Of a stretch of 16,883 nucleotides of DNA, positions 1 to 5,950 are shown one piece after another. Both the position numbers and the translations under genes were made by a program. The notes beneath the pieces are model-generated. The model had not been told where the DNA came from. It ran no database searches and worked only from the letters and a program-made list of their open reading frames with translations. This DNA comes from Clostridia bacterium (GTDB lineage Bacteria > Bacillota > Clostridia > Christensenellales > UBA1242): assembly GCA_900768425.1 (NCBI GenBank), contig CAAGCR010000076.1, positions 1 through 16,883 on the forward strand, given 5' to 3'. Numbering within the stretch: position 1 is the first letter of the stretch; the number at the start of each line of letters is the position of its first letter.

Positions 1-18
1 AACAAATTTTTGAAAGGG

Positions 19-60
19 TGCAGGGGAAATCTTTTTTTAAAAAGTTTCCCTGCATTTTTT
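19..60 (+). terminator. Intrinsic terminator of an upstream gene
   Basis: The arms at 19-29 and 45-54 (TGCAGGG...CCCTGCA, with one extra G on the left) continue through C31-G44 and a T5/A5 stretch, leaving almost no loop, and are followed by a run of six T. The T run lies on the right, so it ends plus-strand transcripts from a gene left of the window. Confidence 0.8.
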
Positions 61-120
61 ATCAAAAAAACAAAAAACCAAAAAAATTTTCACAAAATTA
101 AAAAAAATATTAAAAAACAT

Positions 121-148
121 TTGACAGCGCGGGGGGGGGGTATATAAT
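121..148 (+). promoter_or_regulatory. Promoter with a ten-G tract in its spacer (probable phase-variable promoter)
   Basis: A perfect TTGACA (121-126) and a perfect TATAAT (143-148) are separated by 16 bp. Bases 131-140 of that spacer are ten consecutive G, preceded by GCGC. Gain of one G would give the optimal 17-bp spacer, and losses would move away from it. Poly-G or poly-C tracts in promoter spacers are a known cause of on/off or graded phase variation by slipped-strand mispairing, as in Neisseria porA. The role here is inferred from the arrangement. It lies about 100 bp upstream of the surface protein gene at 249. Confidence 0.8.
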
Positions 149-248
149 AGGCTTAAAGAGTAAAAATATACAAATATATGTTTTTAAGTGAAAAAATTAA
201 AACACATATTTTAGTTGTTTTTACTTGAAATTTAAAAAGGAGAGAAAA

Positions 249-1718
249 ATGAAAAAACATAAAATTAGCATAATGCTAAATTTAGCAACACTATGCTTAG
301 CGCTTGTTGCAGTGGTATTTGGGGTATATTCACTAAAACAAGCAAGAATGGGGGTAAATGGTTCATTGGGTTTTGTTGCTCATGATGTAAAGGCAAATAT
401 TGTAACATCTATTACTGGTTCGGTTGCTGAAGCCAATGCTACCTATTCAAAAACAGATAAACCTTTTAAACCAAGTGGTGATGCTGGAATCACCTTAAAT
501 GGTGACACGCAAAATATATCTTTTACAAGATATTTTTCAGATAATGGCACTGTAAACAATAAGCCTGCCCCAATAAAAGTATCATTTAAAATAACAAATC
601 AATCAAAATTTGATATTAGGGTTGATGTAAGTACTCCAACATTACCAACTGGTGTGACAATGACAACCGACAAAAGTTCAATCAAAATAGCACAAAATAA
701 AAGTGGTAATATAACCGCAACTTTTTATTTAGACTCATCAAGTACCGGTCTTACAACTACACCAATAACTGGTTTAACCTTAGAATTATCTAGATTTGTA
801 TTCAAAAAGTCAGATATACCAGTAAAATATAAAGCAGATGGATTATTATCTAACTATTATATTGAATATGGCACTGGAAAAGTTGGAAGTGCAACATATG
901 CATTAAATTGGTTTGTAATAGGTACTTTGGGAACAGATGGACAAATTGCACCATTAGATCCAGCTAAAAATTTTACAGCAACATTATCAACAACAGGTGA
1001 TACACGTAACATTTTAAATAATGATGTAACCTATGCCTTTATGTCAGATTACATTTTAACAAGCGGTGGCGGAACAACCAATGGAACTAAATATGTACCA
1101 TTTAATAATAATGTGTTTTATAATACAAAAGATGACAAGTGTTATAGCAATGAATACACAAGTGTACTAGCAAATGACTACTCAATAAGCGCAGTAAGAG
1201 CATATTTGAATGGTAAAACAGTAAATACCGCAACCGATGATAGCACACCAGATGTATTCAAACCAGGCACAACAACCACAACAAACTTAAATTTCTTCAC
1301 ACAAAACACATTAAAAGATAACGACATTTATACCTTAATACAACCAAGAATATTAGATGATATGTATCAAATGATGGGAGTGTCAGATAAAAGTAGTAAG
1401 TTATATGGGAATTTAACACCACCAACCGCAGTTGAAGGGATTTCAGGAACAGATGCAGATGCCTTCTGGCTATTATCACAAAAGGAAGCAGACCTTTTAT
1501 GGCTTAGTGATAATACTAAACGTGTAGGCAAAATACAAGCGCCAAACTCGGAAGGTTCATCTTCTTACACTGCGTCTGGTGACAGTTGGTGGCTTCGTTC
1601 GCCTAATTTGTCTGATTCTTCCTTTGCTAGTTATGTCTCATCCGCTGGCATAACTGGCTCCTCCAAAAAAGAAGTGTTCGAAACTTCGTATGGCGTTCGC
1701 CCAGCATTCTTAATCTAG
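249..1718 (+). CDS. Membrane-anchored surface protein with C-terminal DUF6273-like domain
   Basis: The ATG at 249 is chosen over an in-frame TTG at 225 because AAAGGAGAG (236-244) sits just upstream; this gives 489 residues. Residues 1-30 hold a basic start and one hydrophobic segment (signal anchor or signal peptide). About residues 30-190 are Thr/Ser-rich and beta-strand-like, with a stretch resembling an Ig-like extracellular fold. The remainder resembles DUF6273: an SAVRAYLNG motif, FWLLSQKEA, then WWLRSP (447-452) and a final YGVRPAFLI. The function of this domain is not known to me; it often sits at the C-terminus of secreted Firmicutes proteins. Base composition changes sharply inside the gene: 1321-1420 has 41 A per 100 bases, 1561-1660 only 13, with GC rising to 48%. 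The gene stands alone between two terminators behind the poly-G promoter. Surface exposure is inferred. Confidence 0.75.
   Translation: MKKHKISIMLNLATLCLALVAVVFGVYSLKQARMGVNGSLGFVAHDVKANIVTSITGSVAEANATYSKTDKPFKPSGDAGITLNGDTQNISFTRYFSDNGTVNNKPAPIKVSFKITNQSKFDIRVDVSTPTLPTGVTMTTDKSSIKIAQNKSGNITATFYLDSSSTGLTTTPITGLTLELSRFVFKKSDIPVKYKADGLLSNYYIEYGTGKVGSATYALNWFVIGTLGTDGQIAPLDPAKNFTATLSTTGDTRNILNNDVTYAFMSDYILTSGGGTTNGTKYVPFNNNVFYNTKDDKCYSNEYTSVLANDYSISAVRAYLNGKTVNTATDDSTPDVFKPGTTTTTNLNFFTQNTLKDNDIYTLIQPRILDDMYQMMGVSDKSSKLYGNLTPPTAVEGISGTDADAFWLLSQKEADLLWLSDNTKRVGKIQAPNSEGSSSYTASGDSWWLRSPNLSDSSFASYVSSAGITGSSKKEVFETSYGVRPAFLI
1540..1715 (+). other. Adenine-poor, GC-rich 3' segment of the DUF6273 gene (possible variable region or recombined cassette)
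   Basis: From about 1540 the reading frame switches from A-rich codons to pyrimidine-ending codons such as TCT, TCC, GCT, GGC, CGT and TCG. Of the 29 codons after WWLRSP, 20 end in C or T and nine encode serine. The frame remains open to the stop. A-depletion with NNC/NNT codons is what adenine-directed mutagenesis leaves in the variable region of a diversity-generating retroelement target, but import of a gene segment would also fit. No reverse transcriptase or template repeat lies in the window. Confidence 0.45.
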
Positions 1719-2071
1719 CGAGAATGAAGTATATTACAAACTATTATGTTTTTGTAATTATTGAAAAATAATTTAAGTGTTACAGAATAGTATTTTTTAG
1801 AGAATTATTTAATAAAAAACTCTTATTTTTGGGATATTTCCAATTAAATAAGAGTTTTTTTATAAAAAAAGAAAATTAAGTAATATATTGATTATTATTT
1901 TATTGTAATTAATTAAAATTTATTTTTTTTGGTACAATATTTAAAAATGTTGCATAATTAATTAAACAAAATAGCATTTTTAAATTATTGTTTAAATATA
2001 TAAGCAATTATTTTTAATTTACACTTAAATTATTAGTATTTTTATTCATAATAAATAATTTTAATTATTTT
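1719..2071. other. Intergenic region between convergent genes
   Basis: Apart from the terminator at 1814-1865 this 353-bp stretch is very AT-rich and contains no convincing ORF or RNA. A short AT-only hairpin (AAATAATT at 2053-2060 with AATTATTT at 2063-2070) lies directly after the stop of the minus-strand gene and might assist termination. Confidence 0.5.
1814..1865. terminator. Strong bidirectional intrinsic terminator
   Basis: Perfect 15-bp arms (AAAAAACTCTTATTT at 1814-1828 and its complement at 1846-1860) enclose a 17-nt loop. The stem has a T run on the right and an A run on the left, so it can end transcripts from both sides: the surface protein gene ending at 1718 and the minus-strand gene ending at 2072. 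Confidence 0.85.
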
Positions 2072-2683
2072 TTAAAATGTTCGGTATTTTTCGGCTAGGT
2101 AGTGGCATTTGGACATATCTTCATTATTGTAAAAGCGGTTATCTATTAGCCAGAAGCCGGATTTTTCGTACACAAGTTCGTATTCTATTTGGGTTATTGG
2201 CATAACTTGAAGGCAGGCACATTTTTTAAATGCTCCTAGTTTGCATCTTAAAATTCCTACATCTGGCACAACTTCGGGCATCATTACAATGGTTGCAACC
2301 ATTTCGCTGTCGGGCATTTCAAATTTAATATCGTGAGCATACGATACAGGTTCTTTCAGTTCATAAGATGCCATTGCGGTGTTCATTAGTGCATCAATAT
2401 AAAAGCCGAGTTCTGTGCTAGTTGGCGAAACATCAACATCTTTGTTAAAAAATATCATATATTCGTTGCGGTTAGGTAGTGAACTTTTAAAGTGGGGCAT
2501 TTTGTAGTCACTAAAACCCATAGTAATCAATTTCCAAAAAGGGAAGTCGTTGTTTGGTTCGTAGATTAAAATGTCAATATGTAGTTTATTATTTTCAAAA
2601 ACTCCATCAATCACTCTTTCGCATTCTTGATGAAAATATTTATCCATATGTTCTGTAAACGTAATCATTTCTTTTACTTTCAT
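2072..2683 (-). CDS. SUFU (Suppressor of fused)-like domain protein
   Basis: The ATG at 2683-2681 (protein begins MKVKEMITF, 203 residues) is preferred over a longer frame from 2734 because AGAAGG lies a few bases upstream. The family hallmark is visible near the N-terminus: HIDILIYEPNNDFPFWKLITMGFSDYKM matches the SUFU pattern of hydrophobic-D-hydrophobic, a proline, then L-x-TMG-x-SD-x-M; it is followed by NEYMIFF, the position of the family's ELMI-type strand. The C-terminus carries a GFWLIDNRFYNNEDM segment. Bacterial SUFU proteins are cytosolic and are often proposed as immunity proteins of polymorphic toxins. No toxin gene lies nearby, so that role is not supported here. It is transcribed divergently from the SIMPL gene at 2826. 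Confidence 0.65.
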   Translation of the reverse strand: MKVKEMITFTEHMDKYFHQECERVIDGVFENNKLHIDILIYEPNNDFPFWKLITMGFSDYKMPHFKSSLPNRNEYMIFFNKDVDVSPTSTELGFYIDALMNTAMASYELKEPVSYAHDIKFEMPDSEMVATIVMMPEVVPDVGILRCKLGAFKKCACLQVMPITQIEYELVYEKSGFWLIDNRFYNNEDMSKCHYLAEKYRTF

Positions 2684-2724
2684 AATTCTACCTTCTAATG
2701 CAAAAATGTTATCACAAAATACAA

Positions 2725-2750
2725 TTTTTAGCAAAATATTTTGTTAAAAA
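2725..2750. promoter_or_regulatory. Near-perfect 26-bp palindrome between divergent genes
   Basis: Bases 2725-2750 read TTTTTAGCAAAAT and then nearly its reverse complement, with a single mismatched pair (G731/T744 of the 2 kb block, i.e. 2731 and 2744). It lies in the 142-bp gap between two divergent start codons. A modest minus-strand promoter overlaps it (TTGCTA, 2734-2729, 17 bp, TAACAT, 2711-2706). It is a candidate operator for one or both genes. Confidence 0.4.
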
Positions 2751-2825
2751 TATATAAATAGACAAAAAACTAATGAATTATTTTTCACAGATTTTCCAAA
2801 CTAAATAAATGTAAAGGGGGAATTT

Positions 2826-3503
2826 ATGAATAAAAGAATAAAAATATTATTAACATTTGCTATTGCACTTTTATGTGCATTTAGTTTTTTAGGACAAAAC
2901 AAAACGGCATATGCTCAAGAAGATTTACAATTTGTGATGATAAACGGTTATGGCGAGTACGAAACGCAAGCGACAACGGCGGTATTAAGATTTAACATAA
3001 ATTTACAGAAAGAGAGTTTTGAGGAAGGTCAAAAAAGCATAAATGAAGCATATGATTCCATTTTGGCAAAAGTAAAAGAAATAAATAAAGATAATTTGAT
3101 ATATGTAACATATTCATCTTGTTATCCAAATTTTTCTGGGACATTAAAAACCTATAATTTTTCTTGTAGTTTTAATATTAAAACCAAAGACTTTGCAACA
3201 ATAGACTCACTTGTTGAAATATGTGGCAGTGAAAGTGACATAAGTTTTTATGGGTGCGACTATTTAGTAGATAACGAACAAGAATTTTATTTGCAAGCAC
3301 TAAACAAAGCAAAAGAAGATGCAATTAGCAAAGCAAAAAATTTAAATGAAAACCTAGACCTAAAAGCAATAATCGGCACAAATGTATATTTTAATAATTA
3401 CGATAACAGCGAAAAAATCAAAATCAAAGCCGAAATTAAATGTGTATTCATCAAAACCGACAGTCAACCAACAGAAACCATTACCAAAGAAGCAATGGTG
3501 TAA
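2826..3503 (+). CDS. Secreted SIMPL-domain (DUF541) protein
   Basis: The ribosome binding site AAAGGGGG ends 5 nt before the ATG. Residues 1-30 form a classic signal peptide: MNKRIK, a hydrophobic core, and an AYA cleavage motif at 28-30. The mature part starts with INGYGEYETQATTAVLRFNI (40-59), the characteristic SIMPL first strand (V-x-G-x-GE-x...D-x-A). It continues with a helix (KSINEAYDSILAKVKEI), the YVTYSSCYPNF strand and the C-terminal helix LNKAKEDAISKAKNLNENL, in the order expected for this family. SIMPL proteins (about 200-240 residues) are periplasmic or extracellular and of unclear function; several form ring-shaped oligomers. Three Cys residues in the mature chain are unusual and could be oxidised. 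The last ~13 residues are a polar tail. Confidence 0.75.
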   Translation: MNKRIKILLTFAIALLCAFSFLGQNKTAYAQEDLQFVMINGYGEYETQATTAVLRFNINLQKESFEEGQKSINEAYDSILAKVKEINKDNLIYVTYSSCYPNFSGTLKTYNFSCSFNIKTKDFATIDSLVEICGSESDISFYGCDYLVDNEQEFYLQALNKAKEDAISKAKNLNENLDLKAIIGTNVYFNNYDNSEKIKIKAEIKCVFIKTDSQPTETITKEAMV

Positions 3504-3567
3504 AGGGGCTATATTTTAATGATAAATGAAGATTGAAGAATTAATGATGTTGTGTTAGCAACAACAA

Positions 3568-3597
3568 TTAACACAAAAAATATATTTCTCATATTAT
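3568..3597 (+). promoter_or_regulatory. Putative promoter of the collagen-like gene
   Basis: TTAACA (3568-3573) and TATTAT (3592-3597), each one base from consensus, are spaced by 18 bp and lie about 33 bp before the start codon of the collagen-like gene. The -35 overlaps the right arm of a small hairpin, TTGTGTTA (3550-3557) with TAACACAA (3569-3576). Confidence 0.4.
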
Positions 3598-3629
3598 GAT
3601 ACGAAAGTCAAAATTAAAAGGAGAAATAT

Positions 3630-4631
3630 ATGGCTATAATATGGAATAATTGTAGTTGTGGAGATGTCCCAAGACCATGGAATTCCCCAACTTTTAATCA
3701 GAGTGGCACAAGAGGACCAACTGGCCCAACCGGCCCAACTGGTCCAACTGGTCCAATAGGACCTACTGGACCATCAACAGGTGCAACCGGTCCAACTGGG
3801 CCAACAGGACCTACGGGTGCGACTGGTGTACAAGGAGTTCAAGGCGTGCAAGGTCCAACAGGCCCAACCGGTGCACAAGGTATACAAGGTGTACAAGGAG
3901 TACAAGGTGCTAGCGGTGTGACAGGCCCAACCGGTGCAACTGGTGTGACAGGTCCTACTGGAGCAACCGGAACTCAAGGAATACAAGGTGTAACAGGACC
4001 AACTGGTGTGACAGGTCCAACAGGTCCTACGGGTGCAACCGGACCAACTGGAGCAACAGGCGAAACTGGGTTACAGGGCATACAGGGCATACAAGGAGAG
4101 CAAGGACCTACGGGGGCAACGGGAGATGCCGGAGCGACAGGACCAACCGGTCCAACTGGACCAACCGGACCTACGGGTGCTACCGGTGAAACAGGTGTGC
4201 AAGGCATTCAAGGTGTACAAGGCGAGCAAGGTGTTACCGGACCAACCGGTCCAACTGGACCAACCGGACCTACGGGGGCTACTGGTGAAACAGGTGTGCA
4301 AGGCATTCAAGGTGTACAAGGTGAGCAAGGTGTTACTGGACCAACCGGGCCAACTGGTCCTACTGGACCAACGGGTGAAACTGGAGCTCAGGGTATACAA
4401 GGTGTTCAAGGCGAGCAAGGGGCGACTGGTCCAACTGGACCAACAGGGCCAACTGGAGCGACAGGCGAAACTGGAACTGCCGGGGAAACACCGGTTATAA
4501 CAATAGGGACTGTTTCTACTGGGTTGCCAGGTTCACAAGCGGCAGCATCTATAACCGGCACTGCACCAAACTTTGTGCTAAATTTAACGATACCACAAGG
4601 TCCAACTGGTCCAACCGGAGCAACGGGCTAG
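3630..4631 (+). CDS. Collagen-like (Gly-X-Y repeat) protein
   Basis: AAAAGGAGA precedes the ATG. The 333 residues consist of a short non-collagen head (MAIIWNNCSCGDVPRP, Cys8 and Cys10) and Gly-X-Y triplets from about residue 26, mostly GPT and GAT alternating with GIQGVQGEQG blocks. One break near 283-323 (ETPVITIGTVSTGLPGSQ..., PNFVLNLTIPQG) is a known spacer module in clostridial and phage collagen-like proteins. The protein ends in GPTGATG without a globular C-terminal domain such as the BclA trimerisation domain, so it may be a short form or a truncation. Family members build trimeric surface or exosporium filaments; Thr at the Y position is a common glycosylation site. No signal peptide is seen, which fits a spore-layer protein (inference). 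The next gene is a glycosyltransferase, a typical partner of such filaments. Confidence 0.85.
   Translation: MAIIWNNCSCGDVPRPWNSPTFNQSGTRGPTGPTGPTGPTGPIGPTGPSTGATGPTGPTGPTGATGVQGVQGVQGPTGPTGAQGIQGVQGVQGASGVTGPTGATGVTGPTGATGTQGIQGVTGPTGVTGPTGPTGATGPTGATGETGLQGIQGIQGEQGPTGATGDAGATGPTGPTGPTGPTGATGETGVQGIQGVQGEQGVTGPTGPTGPTGPTGATGETGVQGIQGVQGEQGVTGPTGPTGPTGPTGETGAQGIQGVQGEQGATGPTGPTGPTGATGETGTAGETPVITIGTVSTGLPGSQAAASITGTAPNFVLNLTIPQGPTGPTGATG
4062..4440 (+). repeat. Coding minisatellite in the collagen-like gene
   Basis: Blocks starting with GAAAC (Gly-Glu-Thr) begin at 4062, 4188, 4287 and 4377. The spacings of 126, 99 and 90 bp are all multiples of nine, preserving Gly-X-Y phase. The blocks at 4188 and 4287 are nearly identical over about 99 bp. 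Such arrays change copy number by recombination or slippage, so length is likely to differ among strains. Confidence 0.75.
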
Positions 4632-4717
4632 TATAAAATTAGAATCAAAAAAAGTTTTTAATTATAAAAATATAACTAATCTTTAAATTTTAAGTCAATA
4701 AACATATTTAACCACCT

Positions 4718-4768
4718 ACTAATGGTTGACATATAATACTTTTAGGAGATTATATGTCAACCATTAGT
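4718..4768. promoter_or_regulatory. Perfect 20-bp inverted repeat around the glycosyltransferase start codon
   Basis: The left arm 4718-4737 and right arm 4749-4768 are exact reverse complements over 20 bases, with an 11-nt loop. The right arm contains the ATG (4754) and first five codons; the loop contains the ribosome binding site AGGAG (4744-4748). The left arm ends in TTGACATATAAT, so a -10 box TATAAT (4732-4737) lies in it. RNA started upstream would hide the start codon in a 20-bp stem; RNA started from that -10 (near 4744) would lack the left arm. Confidence 0.75.
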
Positions 4769-5854
4769 TTATGTATGATTGTAAAAAACGAAGAACTAAC
4801 ACTTGCAAGATGTTTAAATTCGTGCAAAAAACTTTTTGATGAAATTATAATTGTAGACACAGGCTCGCACGATAAAACAAAACAAATTGCAAGAAAATAT
4901 ACAAACCAAATTTATGATTTTAAATGGCAAAATGATTTTTCTTTGGCTCGCAATTATGCATTTAGCAAGGCGACAAGCGAGTATATTATGTGGTTAGATG
5001 CCGATGATGTCGTTCCAAAGAACAGTTTAAAAGAACTTTTAAAACTAAAACCTTTGCTAAATGCAGATGTGTATATGTTAAAGTATAACATAGCTTTTTG
5101 TAACAATAAACCAACCTTTTCATATTATCGCGAGCGTATAGTAAAAAATTGCACCAAAGCCCTTTGGCAAGGAGTGGTACACGAGTGTATAACTCCCTTT
5201 GGCGAAATTAAAAGGCTAAGCATTGCAATTAATCATAAAAAAATAAAATATGAAAAGAGTGATAGAAATATAAAAATATATCGTCAGTTGATAAAAACAA
5301 GACCGCTCACTCCGAGAGAGCAGTATTATTATGGCAGAGAGTTGTATGACCATAAAAAATATTATAAGAGCATATCCGTTTTAAAAAAGTATGTTTTAAG
5401 TGGCAAAGGTTGGCACGAAAACGTGTGCGATGCAATATATATAATTTCCGAATGTTATAGGCAAATAAACGCTACTAAAAAACAACTTGCTTGGCTTTTG
5501 AAATCGTTTGAATTTGCAGTGCCACGAGCAAATATTGCGTGCAAAATTGCCGATAATTTTTTGTGTGCAAAAAATTATAACCTTGCAATATTTTGGTATG
5601 ACTTAGCTACAAAATGTGAAGATGTCACACTTTTGGGCGGTTTTGTTGAGCCAATGTACTATAACTATTATCCATACTTGCAGATGTGCTATTGCTATTT
5701 TTGTTTAGGTGATTTGTCCACATCTGAAAAATATAATAATCTTGCAAAAAAATATTACAAAAGCGAACAAGTTATAAATAATGAAAAATATTTTAATTCG
5801 CTAAAAACCAAAAACAGTGTTGCTAACGCAACACAAATGAAGAATGAAAACTGA
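4754..5854 (+). CDS. Family 2 glycosyltransferase with helical-repeat C-terminal region
   Basis: AGGAG ends 5 nt before the ATG. Residues 1-130 are a GT-A fold glycosyltransferase: ISLCMIVKNEE at the start, IIIVDTGSHDKT (31-42), DFSLARNYAF (61-70) and the metal-binding DAD in WLDADD (82-84). This is the pattern of GT2 enzymes that transfer a sugar from a nucleotide sugar onto proteins, including the SunS-like group. Residues from about 165 on are helical and rich in Tyr, Lys and Cys, with spacing like TPR repeats (REQYYYGRELYDHKKYYKSI), as is common in this subfamily. Its place directly after the collagen-like gene suggests it glycosylates that protein (inference). The last ~14 residues and the TGA stop come from a dispersed repeat beginning at 5817, so the original C-terminus may have been replaced. 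Confidence 0.75.
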   Translation: MSTISLCMIVKNEELTLARCLNSCKKLFDEIIIVDTGSHDKTKQIARKYTNQIYDFKWQNDFSLARNYAFSKATSEYIMWLDADDVVPKNSLKELLKLKPLLNADVYMLKYNIAFCNNKPTFSYYRERIVKNCTKALWQGVVHECITPFGEIKRLSIAINHKKIKYEKSDRNIKIYRQLIKTRPLTPREQYYYGRELYDHKKYYKSISVLKKYVLSGKGWHENVCDAIYIISECYRQINATKKQLAWLLKSFEFAVPRANIACKIADNFLCAKNYNLAIFWYDLATKCEDVTLLGGFVEPMYYNYYPYLQMCYCYFCLGDLSTSEKYNNLAKKYYKSEQVINNEKYFNSLKTKNSVANATQMKNEN

Positions 5855-5912
5855 TAACTGATGAATTAATGATAATTAAAAGTGAACAAAACACAAAAGT
5901 GTTTTGTTCACT
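5817..5912 (+). repeat. Composite dispersed repeat, copy A (mini-palindromes)
   Basis: It starts with a perfect hairpin GTGTTGC-TAAC-GCAACAC (5817-5834), continues with an AATGAAGAATGAA / CTGATGAATTAATGATAAT stretch full of stop codons, and ends in a perfect 14-bp hairpin, AGTGAACAAAACAC (5881-5894) with its complement at 5899-5912. The same three parts in the same order occur in opposite orientation at 8398-8311. It begins inside the glycosyltransferase frame. Confidence 0.7.
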
Positions 5913-5916
5913 CTTA
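5881..5916. terminator. Hairpin that may act as terminator between convergent genes
   Basis: The 14-bp perfect stem with an AAAA loop lies between the convergent glycosyltransferase and pepF genes. It has only a weak T-rich tail (CTTATTTT), so termination is plausible but not clear. Confidence 0.4.
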
Positions 5917-5950
5917 TTTTCACGCGAGCGAAAAATATGTGCTTATTTAC

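Noticed and set aside
3774..4500. Long open frames overlapping the collagen-like gene on both strands (Pro/Val-, Ser/Thr/Cys- and Gln-rich)
   Set aside because: They are by-products of the 9-bp Gly-X-Y DNA repeat, which keeps other frames open; none has a ribosome binding site.
4718..4768. Invertible promoter element
   Set aside because: The arms are only 11 bp apart, far too close for a site-specific inversion switch, and inversion would leave the sequence almost unchanged.
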